Shown here: in pieces, positions 10,605-24,300 of the stretch
Layout: every line of letters starts with the position of its first letter
Position numbering within the stretch: the stretch's first letter is position 1
Origin: Plasmodium malariae
Taxonomy: Eukaryota > Apicomplexa > Aconoidasida > Haemosporida > Plasmodiidae
DNA length: 64,000 nucleotides
Direction of reading: 5' to 3'
NCBI RefSeq assembly: GCF_900090045.1
Contig: NC_041786.1
Span: 2,226,501 to 2,290,500 of the forward strand
The notes under the pieces: generated by a model
Databases searched by the model: none
The model's input: the letters and a program-made list of their open reading frames with translations, nothing else
What the model was told of the DNA's origin: nothing
Translations under genes and position numbers: made by a program

Positions 10605-11941
10605 AGATGTGTGCATAAGTACATTAAAACATGGCAGATATGAACACTCCTATTATTTCACTTTTTAAAGTTTAAACACAAGCAAATAAAATACATAATT
10701 TATGTTCGTATTTGCTTTGCCTCTATATTCAAATGATATGGGAGGAACTATGCAAAAAGTTTTGCAAGCATTTTTAAAGATCTCTAATTCGAAAGCGTTG
10801 CATAAAATAGTGGCATATGCAAGTATGTACATACACATACATTTATACATACACTTAAAAATATAATTACACATATATCTATACATATACATATATCTAT
10901 ACATATAATTATACATATAATTATACATATAATTATACATATAACTATACATATAATTATTCATATATCTACGCATATATTTAAGCATATATACGTATAC
11001 ATTTATATGTATATAAGTATATAATATTCTTGTATAAGCCTATTCCAACAATGGTAAAAATATTGGGGAATGACAAAAAAAATATTAACCAAGTAACTTA
11101 ATTTATTGTACATATATTTTATAAATATATACATATACTTATGTATGTATATGTATACGTATGTACTTGCAAAAAAAATACCTTAAAATGGATATTTAAA
11201 AAAAATATTCGAACTTGATAATATATTTTAAAAAACATATGTTTTAATAAATTGTTATTTTTTATAAAAAGATGTTCTTTTTTCAAAAAATGGTGGTTAA
11301 AAAAAAAAAAAAAAAAAAAATTTTCTTTTTTTCTCTCACAAAATGTAATGTATTTATAAATTCGCGTTTACAATATTTATTGTGTATTGAGAAAATAATG
11401 CTTTCGAAAGGTAAATAAAAATAGAAAAGAAAAGAAAAGAAATAAAAAAAAAAAAAGAAAAGTAGGAAGTAAAAAGACTTTAGAGGTACGAAAAAAAAAA
11501 TAATAATAACAAATCGTTTTATAGCATTTAACAGGAATTAATAAAATTAATAATTAGAAATGGTGAAACAAAATTAATAAATACTTCATATGTCATTTCT
11601 TCCTTGTTATTAAAGAAAATTACGTATATGTGCGAATCATAAAAAAAAATGGGCTTACTACTTTGTTTATAAAAATGTTCTTCAAAATTATAAAAAGAGA
11701 TCCAAAAATTTTTTATAGAAATAATTTATTATAGTAACTAGGATTTTAATTTAACTTTTTTATCGTGCCTAAATATAATACAAAAGATTTAATTTTTGAA
11801 ATATTTAATTTTCAAAGATGGGTACTAACACATAAATGTAGCATATACCTATATTCATTTATTCATTCATAAAAGTGTACACATAAAGACCCCAATACAT
11901 GTAAACGTATAATGCTTAGTCAAGTACTTTCCTTTTGCATT
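10434..11941. other. Intergenic region between the Pcf11-like gene and SAS4
   Basis: Holds the upstream region of the Pcf11-like gene and the SAS4 3' UTR. An (AT)n run lies at about 10559-10601 and a degenerate 12-base tandem repeat at 10840-10985. Long A/T homopolymers occur near 11300. The open frame across the repeat (10665-10988, minus) reads as a Tyr-Met-Asn repeat and is probably not a gene. Confidence 0.4.
10840..10985. repeat. Degenerate tandem repeat, unit about 12 bases (ACATATAATTAT-like)
   Basis: Successive units acatataattat, acatatatctat and acataactat recur about a dozen times, upstream of the Pcf11-like gene. The repeat is visible directly. It may affect promoter structure, but no function is implied. 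Confidence 0.65.
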
Positions 11942-14900
11942 TTATTTGAATATAATACCGTTACGTAGTATGGTATACTCCTCTTTATTTGGTAAAATTT
12001 CTTTCCGTTTTCCATCGCAAAATAAAATTTGCATATGACCATCGCTGTATTTACAATCTATTTGCCCACTAGGGAATCTTAAGAAAAAAAAAAAAAAAAA
12101 AAAAAGGAAAGAAAGAAAGAAAGCAGGGTAAGAAGTAATTAGGTAATGAAGGTAAGAAGGAAAAAAGTATAAAGGTGTACAGATATAAAAGGAGTAAAAT
12201 CAAAAATAAAATGGGATAAAAAATTGGAGAAAGCGAATTATAGCAAATGGAAACGCAATTAATAAAATGGACTAAATTCACGTCATTCATTTCTGTTATC
12301 CCTTTACTTATTTAGTTGGCATTTATTAGGAATGTTAACTTGATATATGCCTTTATTAACAAAGCGAAAAAGCTAAAAAGGCAATTTTTATAAACAGAAT
12401 TATAAAATTTTAAATATGTACATATGAAGAAACCTAAATATGCAAAAGTAGGATGGACATGTTGATAAAATGAATCCTGAGGATACCATGTGCCATAAAA
12501 ATGTGTCTATTATTTGTATGAACAGACGTACACATATATATGGACATATACACCTATTCATGTGCGTATGCTCATGTAAAATGCAGGAAGGTTATACCGT
12601 GTACGAGTTTGGTAGCTTGGCCTTATAATCCTTACTTGGGTAAAGATAAATAGTTAAATTACTCGGATCGATGATTTTCTTGTTTCTATTTTTTTCAATT
12701 ATTTTTAGACCATCATCGAATAATGTTTCCACCTTTCCATCAATAAATGCCTGTCTATATTTTATTTTTTTCGACGAGGAGAAAATGGATTCAATCACAT
12801 TTTCACAAATATTAAATAATTCATCAAAATTAAAATTCATTATGAAACTCCAGTTCTTTCCAAAAGGGTTTAAACAGTTATTACTACTGTCCTTGCTATT
12901 ACTGTTATTATTACCATTTTTATTACTATTATTATTGTTATTGTATATTCCGTTCTTCTTCGATACATTCCCGCGCTCTAAGGTGTTCCTTATAGTACTA
13001 CTGGCGTCGTTATTTTGATTTTTGCTGTTATAGACATGATTAAAAGCATCAGGCGGGTAATTATCTTCACCTCCCTGATGCTTCGACAACATATCATACG
13101 TTAAATTACTATTGAGACAATTTCGATTTGTATTTATCCTCATTTCTCTTCCAATTTTTGATATATTTATAGGATATTCATCATGAGTATTTTTTCCCAC
13201 CTCTTTTGATGTATTGATTACATTACAATTACTAGTTTTTTGATTTTTTTTATACTTTAAAAGGGTACTAGCTATGTTATCATTTTTATTCCTTGAAATG
13301 CTCTCTCTTTTAGGATCATTCAAATAATGGTTACCCTTGACGTCTCCATCTTTTGTACTCGAATTGCCAGAGGAAATATTCTTATTTAAATTATCAAACA
13401 TTTGATTAGAGTTCTTTGCTTTTTTTATTTTTTCTTTTTCTTTTCTTGAGGTAGTTGTGTAGTTATTTAAATAGGACGTCTTCTTACCATATTCATTTTG
13501 GTTAGACTGTTCTTCGTGATCGTTATATGTAATGCGAATTTGTTTAGAATATTTATCATTTGCTTTCTTAATGTTTTCAAAGAAAAATTCTTTAGAATTT
13601 TTAACATGTTCACTAGCAGTAAGGCTGCTGTTCTCTTCTTCATTCTTCAACTTGTCACTACTTAATCTGTTATTATTATTTTTCTGAATTATGGATTTCA
13701 TTTTGTTCAAATTTTTATTAATATAAGCTTCATCTTTCAGAACGGAACTGGAACTTTTGGTGTCTTCCTTATGAACAGCAAACAGTTTATCAAGTGTTAC
13801 TTTGTTTCTTTTTTTTTCATTTTTTTTAAAATTATCATTAGAAATATTTATGCCCGAATCATCCTTTTGTAATTCATTTTTGTAATATTTATTATTATCA
13901 CTATTAGAACTTTCATAAATGATATCTAATTCATTTTGCATTTTCTTATTCTTATCATATATTATTTTCTTTATTTCATTAGAGCTTTCTGAGTCACTTG
14001 AATGTTTATACTGTTCTATTTTATCTGTATATTGCAATGACTTTTTTTTATTTTTTTCACCTAATCTAACATTCGTCTTATGCTTCTGTAGTTGATTATT
14101 ATTTGGAGTGCACAGGGTATCCATAGTGTCCTTATCCTCCATTAACTGGATATCACTTGGTGCGTTATAATGATATTCTTCACTGTCTGAATGCCCAAAA
14201 TGTTTATTTAGTTTTTTCTCATTAACGACAGTTGTTGCTAGCTTCATTATAGTTTTTTGCTGATAACTCTCTAATTTGTTTCTGTACTCATCTGATATTT
14301 TTAACTCTGTCCTAAGTTTTTCATTTTCTTTTTTTAAGTTTTCCACTTTTTTTTTGAGATTATCTACAAGTACTTTATGATGTTTTTTTTCCGTTTCCAA
14401 TTTCTCTTCTAATTCTTTAATTTTATTTTTAAACATTGCTATTTCGTTTGTTAATTTTCTTTTGTTCATTATAATATTTCTTTGTTTATCCACTTCATTT
14501 TCTATTCTTTTTTTTTCTTTATTCCATTTTTTTTTTTCTTCTTCAATAGTCTTCATCATCTTATTTTTTTCCTCTTCCATTTTGTTTTTCATTTCTTCTC
14601 GTTCAAGCTCCATTTCAGCACTTTTTGCAATTAATTCATATTCTAATTTTTTAACTTTACCCTGTTCTTTTTCTAGCTTATTTATTTGATTGCGTAGTTC
14701 ATCTCCAAGTTCTTTTAGCTTATCACTATCCTTGCATTCTTCCGTTTTCTCGTAGTTTAGATCACGCTTTCCTGTTCCAGTTTTTTCTGAGTTATTGTTT
14801 CTATTGGGTCCCTTTTGGGTAACAGCTTTTACGAGAGCACCTTTTTCGCTGACACTCTTTCCACTGAGACCCTTTTCAGTAGCTCTATTTTCAGAATTGA

Positions 14901-17490
14901 TCTTCGATTTTTTAAGCCTTTCCCTTAAAATAGTCACTATACCCTTTGTTTTTAAATCATCTTTTATCATATTTGTATTATCAATATCATCCCAAGATTC
15001 TTCGTCATTTAGATCAACAATTATATCTGTGCTATCATTGCTATTGCATACGGCACCTACATTTTCGTTATCCCTTCCCCTTTTTAATGAACTGGAATCA
15101 TCTTGCTTGATGCTCCTTACAAAAACGTTCTTTTTATTTTCTTTATTTTCAGAATATGCACATTTACTGTTCTTGTAAGGACTTAAATTCTTCACCATTT
15201 TGTTGTTACTACTTGAAGTATTTCTACGTTTGACCCTAGTTGTAGTGACATCATCTTGGGTACTCAAAATTGGTTCATCTGTAATACATAAATTTTCTTT
15301 TGCTTGTTTTTTTTTAAATTTAAAATTCTTATATTTTTGTTCAAAAAATGTGTTACTACTTTTTTTACTCGTATTCTTTTCATGATTGTCCGTAGTACTA
15401 TTATCACTAACCTTGCTAGTACTATTATCACTAACCTTGCTAGTACTATTATTACTAACCTTGCTAGTACTATTATCACTAACCTTGCTAGTACTATTAT
15501 TACTAACCTTGCTAGTACTATTATCACTAACCTTGCTAATACTGTTATTGATATTGCTGCTTTCATGCACAGAATTTTTACCCAAGCCATTATTTTTGAT
15601 ACCTTCCAAAGAAATAATGTTCGTATTTTCACTCATGTTCTTATTTCTTTTATTATGATTAGAAACATTACTGTATAAACTGTTATCAGAATGAGAGTCA
15701 TAAGCTTCTTTGTTACGAACAATAGTATCAGTATTATTTAGAAAACTATTCGTCGTTTTATCAAGACAATCAATATTATTAATATTTCGGCTTATGTTAT
15801 TGTTGACAAAATCTTTGTTATTTCTACTATTATATGTATAATGACTATCAACACAGCTACCATTATTTAAACTATCATAAGAACCACCATTATGAACATA
15901 GTTATTATTATTCACACTGCTATAAGCATTATTATCAACGAAATTAGCATTATTCATGCTACTATACCCACTATTAAAAAGGTAGGATGCACTATTAATT
16001 ATACCATTACGAACGTGTGTGTTGTCTATATCCGGAATAGTATGCTCATTAAGAAAAGTATTATTACCACAACTAGTGGATTGCTCATGATGTTTACAAC
16101 TATCTGTATATATACTTTTATCTTTTTTCATAAATTTTCTATTACTCTTAATATTTACATGATCATCATGAATATTAATATCCTCTTTTAAATTATCACT
16201 GAAGATGCTTACTATGTCTCCATCATGAACATCATCAATATGATCATCATCAACATGATCGTCACAAACCCGTTCATTATCAACATGTTTATCATAAACA
16301 TTATCAAGCTCATCATGGAGGTTTATGTTCTTATCCTCTAAATTATTGTTTTTTTTTTTTAAATAGTTCAAAATGTCGTCGTCCTCTTCATCTGCGTTAA
16401 TATCCAAATTTTCCTTTAAAAAATTAGAAAAAGAGCTACTAGGTTTCAAGTAATATTCCTTATCCTCAATGTCTTTATTATATTTGTTCTTACTAATACT
16501 GAGACTACTTCCTTTATACCTGCTATGAGCATTATCAGTTTGCTCATTATTGATGTACTCCTTATGGGCATGCACCTTATCGTCTTGTTTTTTATCGTCT
16601 TGTTTTTTATCGTTTTGTTTTTTATCGTTTTGTGTTTTATCGTTTTGTTTTTTATCGTTTTGTTTTTTATCGTTTTGTTTTTTATCGTTTTGTGTTTTAT
16701 CGTCTTTCTCTTTATCGTCATGTTCTTGATCATTATGCTCAATATTTCCATACTCATTATTGCTAAACCGTTTATCAAAGTTATCATTATCATAGATATC
16801 ATTCCCATAGCTGTACTTCTCATTATCGTTGTCATTCAAACCATCCCATATGCTCATAGCCGAATCGTCAATATTAAACAAGTTGCTTGAGTGAACTTCA
16901 GCACTGTCCGACTCGTTGTTACTACTAATGAATTCCAAATTTTCAAGAAAATGATGATTGTTTCTTTTTGAGGATCCTTCATCATATGAATAATTTTCTT
17001 TTGAATCATTTTTTGACTTTTCTAACTCTTCATATATATCCTTAAATAAATAAAGCTCTTGATCAATCCGTTTCTCTTTATCTAATTTATTGCTAATTTG
17101 GTTATCCATTTTTTCTCTATATATTTTATCACTTTTTCTATGTAAGTTATTCTCTAATTTATTTTTATCAACATTTTCCTTATCACTTTCAATTTTACTA
17201 TTAAATTTAAAAGAAGCATTAATTTTCTCATTGTCAATGAATTTTTTATTTACTTCATTTGTCTTTTCTACTATGTCACTTTTATTTAATTTTACCTCAT
17301 TCGAATTATTTATTTTTGTTTTATCATGGGTACAAAAAAATAAGTTTTGCTTGGAATCTTCTTTATTTAATTTTTTTCTTATATTTTTCTCTAAACTCTG
17401 TGTATATTCCAGCTCCCCGAATGTGTCATGTGTCCAATTTTCCTCATAAACATCATAATAGTCATCAAAAACGTCATTGCTTTTTTTCAT
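11942..17490 (-). CDS. SAS4: SAS4/CPAP-like centriole or basal-body assembly protein (three exons)
   Basis: Predicted homologue of SAS4/CENPJ, the centriolar scaffold that binds STIL/Ana2-type partners through its C-terminal G-box (TCP10-C) beta-sheet. In Plasmodium the expected site is the basal body and microtubule-organising centre of male gametocytes. Exons (minus): 17490-12598, 12372-12308, 12077-11942, giving 1697 residues. Exon 1 ends in phase 0 at GTATAA, exon 2 is 65 bases and ends at GTAAAG, and exon 3 completes an AAA codon. Spliced, the C-terminus repeats the G-box pattern: FIDGKVETLFDDG, then FPSGQIDCKYSDG, FCDGKRKEI and LRNG. A long coiled coil covers about residues 915-1080. 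The N-terminal half is Asn/Asp/Lys-rich, with two tandem repeat arrays. Without exons 2 and 3 the frame stops in the middle of the G-box. Confidence 0.8.
15384..15540 (-). repeat. 24-base coding tandem repeat in SAS4 (unit S-K-V-S-[DN]-N-S-T)
   Basis: About six near-identical 24-base units encode an eight-residue Ser/Thr-rich motif. They alternate between Asp and Asn at one position. Frames on both strands stay open through the array, so overlapping open frames here are shadows. Confidence 0.8.
16574..16725 (-). repeat. 15-base coding tandem repeat in SAS4 (unit K-K/T-Q-N/D-D)
   Basis: About ten 15-base units encode a Lys-Gln-Asn-Asp pentapeptide with small changes. It is a typical fast-evolving Plasmodium insert in a disordered region of the protein. 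Confidence 0.75.
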
Positions 17491-17712
17491 TTTCCCTAAC
17501 TAGTATGCTTAAGTGTAAATTATAGTCAGTGAAAAGGAAAACATCGTGACATGCATACATATATATATACATATGTAAACAAAAAAATGTTAGATAATTA
17601 TGCACAGTGTAATATAACGTAAGTTTTTCTTGTAGATTTTAATTTTTTTTTTTTTTTTCCCTGAGTACATATATTTATGTATAATATATCTTAATTTATT
17701 TTCTAACAGTAT

Positions 17713-17744
<32 letters not shown>

Positions 17745-19233
17745 TTAATTTGTTTTGTTTTGCTTAATTGGCTTTTCCTCTTTTCCGTTTTTTTTATGTT
17801 TCCCTTGATGTTTCCACCTGCGTTTCCATCTACAATTCCATTTATGTAACCATTTAAATATTCATTCACATATGCATTCACGCATCCATTCACGTATCCA
17901 TTCATGTTTTCATTTTTATATCCTCTCCATCCTTTTTTATTTATTTTATTTTAGATCTAAAATATATCATAATATTATCATTGAAAAAAAAATATATTTT
18001 TACTTTTCTACTTATTTTTAATAAAGACAAAAAGCAATGGAAACAATAAGGAAACATACTTTAAAAAATATTTAGAATGAAACCTCCTTGGACATTATGA
18101 TTAAAAAAGGTAACAAATATTGAACTTATATTTCCTTATGTCATTTGTCTTTTTCTTTTATTCGTACGAACTTTTTAACTACAGATATATATATATTATT
18201 TTTGATAAATTTAAAATGATGTTACAAAAAAATCACAAACACAAATAAATTTTTGAAGTAGTCCTTATTTTAGCTCTAAAAAAAAAAAAAAAAAGGCAAT
18301 AAATAACCCCAAAACAAAATAAAATACTTAACTGTTTACTATTGTAAGAACCAATAACTCATAAATAACTTAAATACGAAGATTGACTATTTTGTTTTTT
18401 TATATATTTCTTAAACAAATTTATTCTATTTCATTTGTTCAAGAATATAAAAAAACAAAAAAAAAATTAAATGGTTTTACAGGGAATGAATTTATAATAC
18501 TACAATAAAAAAAAAAATAAAAAAGGAAAAAACATTACACTCAGTGCAATTTTATTTTTTTAATGGAAATGACTTTTTGCATTTGTTAAAAATACATTAA
18601 CAGAATTGTTTAATAGTTATGAAGAAACTAGAAAATGTGGAAAACACCCTAACTGTTCTCTTTCTTATTTTTATATAATTAAAAAAAAAACGTTTTTTCT
18701 TTTTTTTTTAAATCTTAAATTAATGTAGCTTGAAGAATAAATAAACGTACATTGTTAAATGAGAATTATACATATTTAGCTTATTAGCTTATTAGCTTAT
18801 TTCGATGTTTATAATATAAGTACACCATTCATAGGTTTACTAATAATATATAAAGTGCGCAATCATTTATATATATATATATATATATACATACATAAAT
18901 ACTTAAACGTAATATAACTGTCCATACATATGAAAATATACATCTAAATGTAAATATATGTATACATGAATTAGTATATCCTTGTGTACTTTATAACTTT
19001 TCACACATTCTTCTTTCATTCAGATCTGTGCATAATACTTAGTGGGAAATTTTTTATTGTTATATACTCAATTAAAATATCTGAAAAAGTTGAATAAATT
19101 TTTCTAAAAAGTTTCATAACACATACTATCGAATTCAATTACTAATGTACTTGGACTTATTCTGTCTATACAAAAATTAATTTCTTTCCGAAATATGAGA
19201 AACATATAAAAATTAAAAAAAAAAAAAAAAAAA
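17491..19233. other. Divergent promoter region between SAS4 and ADCL
   Basis: About 1.7 kb of AT-rich DNA. It holds T-rich tracts (17640-17740), a 12-base degenerate repeat (17839-17922), (AT)n near 18870, a short run of AGCTTATT units near 18778-18803, and an A-tract directly before the ADCL start. No convincing gene or RNA seen. Confidence 0.45.
17839..17922. repeat. Seven-unit degenerate 12-base tandem repeat (CATTCACGTATC-like)
   Basis: Seven head-to-tail 12-base units all begin with CATT and vary at the following bases; the middle units carry CACGCA and CACGTA cores. The array lies about 350 bases upstream of the SAS4 start. Confidence 0.6.
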
Positions 19234-20187
19234 ATGGCAATTTTAGTAAAGAATTATGAACCATCTTTAGTTGATATATCAGTCAAGGATTTTATAAAAT
19301 TAGGAATCCATGGGGTTTACACGACCATGAAGACAGTGATATCTTATGAGTATATTTTTAACTTCACATTACATATGAAAAATTTGCAAAAGTATTCTAC
19401 AAACTTTCTGAAATTGCAAGAAAATGAGGAAAACAAAGAGTGCATATCTCATATTTTAAAGAGTTTAACATTAGAGAACATACATAAAAGTAGTAGTAAA
19501 AATATTAAAAGAGGTTTTGAATTCTTAAATTCTTTAAATGATGACATAAAAAAAAAGTATTTCAGTGAAAATTCAAATTATATGGTAATGATTACTATAA
19601 TTTGGGACACATGTAATAATGAGACTGTTTCCTTAAAAGAACCTTTTTCTATTTTATGTTATATAAAATGTTTACCAAAGTATAATAGCTATGTGCAAAT
19701 TGATATAATGTGTGGTAAAAGAAAAATGCCAAATATAAAATATTCCGATGTATTTGAAGTACGAGATAAATTATTAAAACTGAAAAGTGAAGACAGTCAT
19801 GAAGTAGTTTTATATAATGAAAACGATGAAATAACGGAAGGATTAACCTGTAATTTTTTTTGTTTTTATAATGACACACTGTACACAGCACAGGACGATT
19901 TAGTTCTTAAAGGTACCGTACGAGAACAAATAATTAGTTTATGCGAACGAGATGGCATAAAATTAAAAAAAGATTCTATTAATATACGAGATATTGAACT
20001 TTTTGAATTCTGCTTTATATGTTCCACAACTAGAAACATTTTGCCTATTAAAAAAATAATACTTTTTTCTAAAAATATGAAAACATTTGAAAAAAATATA
20101 GATCACCCAATTTTAATTAAGTTACAAGAAAAAATAATGGAAGAAATAGAAAACAAAAAAGAAAAATATGATGTACATATTTTTTAA
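19234..20187 (+). CDS. Aminodeoxychorismate lyase (PabC-like, PLP fold-type IV)
   Basis: Predicted to cleave 4-amino-4-deoxychorismate to p-aminobenzoate and pyruvate, supplying pABA for folate synthesis in the cytosol. The protein has the features of fold-type IV PLP enzymes. The likely Schiff-base lysine is Lys169 in MPNIKYSDVFEVRDKL. The class IV motif follows as DEITEGLTCNFF (Glu202, Asn207), and the phosphate/exit motif is LKGTVREQI (Gly227, Arg230). Branched-chain aminotransferases share this fold, but the length (317 residues), the sequence around the lysine, and synteny with the known P. falciparum ADCL next to falcipain-1 (from memory) favour ADCL. A Plasmodium-type insert lies at about residues 60-115. 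The ATG follows an A-rich leader. Confidence 0.8.
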   Translation: MAILVKNYEPSLVDISVKDFIKLGIHGVYTTMKTVISYEYIFNFTLHMKNLQKYSTNFLKLQENEENKECISHILKSLTLENIHKSSSKNIKRGFEFLNSLNDDIKKKYFSENSNYMVMITIIWDTCNNETVSLKEPFSILCYIKCLPKYNSYVQIDIMCGKRKMPNIKYSDVFEVRDKLLKLKSEDSHEVVLYNENDEITEGLTCNFFCFYNDTLYTAQDDLVLKGTVREQIISLCERDGIKLKKDSINIRDIELFEFCFICSTTRNILPIKKIILFSKNMKTFEKNIDHPILIKLQEKIMEEIENKKEKYDVHIF

Positions 20188-21399
20188 AGAAAAGTATAAA
20201 GCCTATACGCGTTATGCGTATATATACAGTATATACATATATATTACATATATATATATATGTACACTTACCCAGTGCACGTAATATATGCATCAAATGG
20301 ATGATTCGTTCACACAAATTTTTCTTTTATTTAACCTTTGACCTTTATATCCTCTTTTTAATATTTTTTTATTTTTCATTATTATTTTTCTTTTAACACA
20401 TTTCTTATGTATTATTTAATTTTTTTGAATTATAAAATAAAGAAACAGTTTTCTTTTTTCCTTTTTTCCATTTTATGATTTCTTTAACTTACACATATTT
20501 TTTGTTTTCTTTTTTTAACAAACTGCCGATAATTTTGTTTTTATTTTTTATTTTTTTTTGCTTATTTCACTGTTTTTCCTGCATGTTCAGAAATTTTTTA
20601 AAAATATTAAAAAAAAAAAAAAAAATGACAAATATCACCATATTTTTATAGCATGCTCATAAATATTTTTATATTTTATAAAAATAAATCAAAAATAACT
20701 AAAGAAAACTAAAAAATGAATCATATAAGTTTTTTATGATCCTTATTTTTAATTGTTTTATCTCTACTTTTAAAGTTATTATAAATAAGATAAAAACGCC
20801 TTTTCTTTTAAAGCTGTTTATGCTCACACAATAAAGACTTTAAACGCTTGAAAATATTCCATTTTAGCTTAATTTCCGAAAAAATTGAAATGTACGATAT
20901 ATATATATATATATATACATACACATATATACAAATACAGGCACCTTTTCCCTTTTTTATCTCTTGTTAAATGTATACATAATCATATGTATAAATGAAG
21001 GTGCATATAATTATTTACACATTAAGTATTTTTAATTTTTATGTTCATCCTTTTTTTAATTGTTTATTACACAAAACAAAGGTTTTTTTTTTTTTTAATG
21101 TGACTCCAAAAACCTCGATAGTTATTTTAACCAATTTAAGAAAAATTAAAAGTTTAAATCATAATACTAACGTATTTATTATTTATGGAACATTATTTTT
21201 ATATAATTTGTTTTGGAATAATCTACTGTAACATAAAAAAGTTTTAACATATATTTATATTTACCTATATGAACATTTTTTTAACCCCATTCATGTTTCA
21301 AAATGTATCATTTATACACATATATTTGTATGTAATACATCAAGTCAAAACAAGCAATAGTTAATTACTTAAATTCAACGTATCCGCATAACTACAATT
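20188..21399. other. Intergenic region between ADCL and the alpha/beta hydrolase
   Basis: AT-rich, with (TA)n runs near 20240 and 20895 and many T/A homopolymers. It should contain the ADCL 3' UTR and the hydrolase promoter. A 78-residue plus frame at 20995-21231 is Phe/Ile/Asn-rich with no recognisable feature. A minus-strand candidate with a tiny intron near 21190-21295 is too short to support. Confidence 0.4.
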
Positions 21400-24300
21400 A
21401 TGTTTTCCAAAAAATTATTTAAAAGCTTTAAAAAAAATAGTTCATTAATCTTCTTCTTCATAACATTAATCTATTTTTTTTACACATATGTCTCCTTGTT
21501 TTTGTTTGTATTCAAAAACGCCTTATTTTGTCTATTTCTGAGTATATCAGTGTTTTACATATGTTTTCACTTTATCGTAAGAGCTTTAACCTACCCGGGA
21601 AGTTTATTTATATACTTCCATAAGGTGAATAATAAGAAAAAATAAAAAAAGTAAAAATGAAAAGAAAGTAAAAAAACCATAAGTTACAATTTTATAAGTA
21701 AAAAGAATTTCATTTTTTTTTTTGTTTTCCCCTTTTTCCCCCATTCAGACGAATTATGATAATAGAATAGAACTATGTAAATTTTATATGAAAGAGTCTC
21801 TGAAACTGTCCCTTATAATAAGTGACATTCGAGCAAATGTTAAGGAAATAATTCAGAAAGAAAATAAAACAAATATTAATCAAAAAATTAAGTTAGAAGA
21901 GTTGTTTTCAGATTATAACAATAAGGATAAATATTTCAACTTTTTCAGTAGTTTATATATATTTTATACATTATATATTAGTTATTATCTATATGTTAAT
22001 TTGGAAGAACAAACAGATTTTAGTGATGAACAATTAAATTTTTATTATTATTTAAAGTTTTTTATGATCAAAATAAATGAAATAAAAATATATATTAATA
22101 AGGATGATATAATATACCCAGATACATTTACGGAAATAAGAATACACAAGGATTTCAATGAGCTAGTAAATGAATTCATAATAAATAGAAACCCTTCATA
22201 CGGAAAAACGTGGGAAGATAACATAAAAAAGGATTGTAACTCAAATTCACCATTTCCAAAATGGATATTCGGTCTTCAAAAGTATCTATTTAATAAGAAC
22301 AGAAATGGGTCTAACGTTGAGGAGGAAACAACGGCATTTCTAGCCGAAAAGAGGGACGATGAAGAAAATAATGACAATGATAATAACAATAGTAATAATA
22401 ATAATTTCATAGGAAGCAAATCATACAGTTGTATACCTCACAGCAGTCACTACAAAGAAAAGGAAGACCTTAGTAGTTGCCGTGAAGATAAAAAACAGAA
22501 TAAATCTATTAACGATATAAAAAGTAAAGATCACAATACGAAATTTAATTACGATATTGTTAATAACATCCCTTCTAATTACGTTGACGTAAATATTTTA
22601 AGTTTATTTTATCATGAAAATTATGAAAAGTCTGTAACTCATGTTAATTATAAAAAATTTTTTATGGTTATGAACTGCCATCAATTTTTGAAACTATTAG
22701 ATGATCTGATGTTCTTTCTGAATAAATTAGGTGATCTTTTTAAAATTAATACTTTAAAAGAAAAAATGGAAATAACTAAATTTTTACGTTTTATTAATAA
22801 TTTTACAAAAAATCACATAGCAGGAACAATGGATTTATTTAAATATGAATTAATATATAAATATTACGGAAAGCAACAGTATTTATATGTTAATAAGGCG
22901 AAAATAGATTGTATGTTTATACCATGTAAGAAATTTTTGCATGATAAAATGCAGAAATATATGGATTTAAAAAAATCTGGAAAAAAGTGTATATTTAGTA
23001 ATGAGAATACCTCAAAAAATAGTAGTGTCTTTTTGAATGCTTTTAATAATGAATTTTATAATTATATGTATGATAATGAATATTTATACGATATACCAGT
23101 AGTATTATATTTTAACCCAAATGGGGCATATTATGAATTAAATGCTTGTTATTCTGGAACTCTTAATTTTTATTTAGTAAATAATATTAATGTTTTCGTA
23201 TATAATTATCGAGGGTATAGTAAATCAAGTGGATATCCAAATCTTAATAAGAATAATTTAGATGCTTTAAAAATTGCTGAATTTCTTTTATCAAAAAAAG
23301 TAAAACATTTAGGGTTACATGGAACATCCATAGGGGGTCCCTTATGCTCATATGTGTCTTATCATTTATGTAATTTTAATAAAACAAAAAATAATACAGA
23401 ATTCATGGATAAATTGTTTAAGAACGAAAATCACATAAAAATAACATACAAACAAATAAATAAAACAGTAAGATTAATGAGTAGAAAAAAAGATAAAATT
23501 TTAAATATTTTGTTAATACCTGTCAAGTATGTTATATTGTTGTTACAGTTTATTATATTATTTAAATTAAAAATATATAATTTCAGGATGAAAAAAAAAA
23601 TTAACTCATATAATGCTCAAAGGAGAGAACTACGAAACAGTAATGATCATTTAGAAAAACCATGGATATCCTTTGTATGTATTGATAAATCCTTTTACAA
23701 TATTGAGGAAGTAGCAAAATATATGGTAGGGGAATATGCTTACAACGTTTTACAGTTTACATCTTATAAATTGGATATAACAAAATATTATATGAATTCG
23801 AACGTACCTAAAATTGTAATTTATGATAATGAGGACGAAATAATTCATTATATGTCAATGGTAATTACAGGAGTGTCCAAGGAAATATCAAAATTATATA
23901 AAAATAGTAAACTTTATATGAATTTACAAAAGGGAGAATTTAACAGTGGTGAGCACAATAAATGGAGTGATGAAAATATGGATGATTTGTATCCCCTAGT
24001 AATGAATAATGACAAATGTTATAAAGATAATACTATGAAAAAGTGGAATATAGTGGTTAAGTTGTTACGCGATAATATAACTGATAAAGGGAGTGATTAT
24101 GATTATACGTGTGACGAGATGAGCAGTGAAAATAAAAAAAGTGTAGTTATTTCAAAAGAAAAACCTATTTTTATTGATACTTTAATTATAGATGAATATA
24201 TAGACAGCTCATGGTTTGATAATAAATTAAATAATATCGATTTTAGATTATTTTTGCAAAGTTGGAAAGTATTAAATGATTGCATTTTATTTCTTAATAA

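Noticed and set aside
10665..10988. 107-residue minus-strand frame
   Set aside because: Its N-terminal half is a Tyr-Met-Asn translation of a 12-base repeat. It is most likely upstream DNA of the Pcf11-like gene.
20995..21231. 78-residue plus-strand frame before the hydrolase
   Set aside because: Phe/Ile/Asn-rich and typical of chance frames at this base composition, with no domain or splice support.
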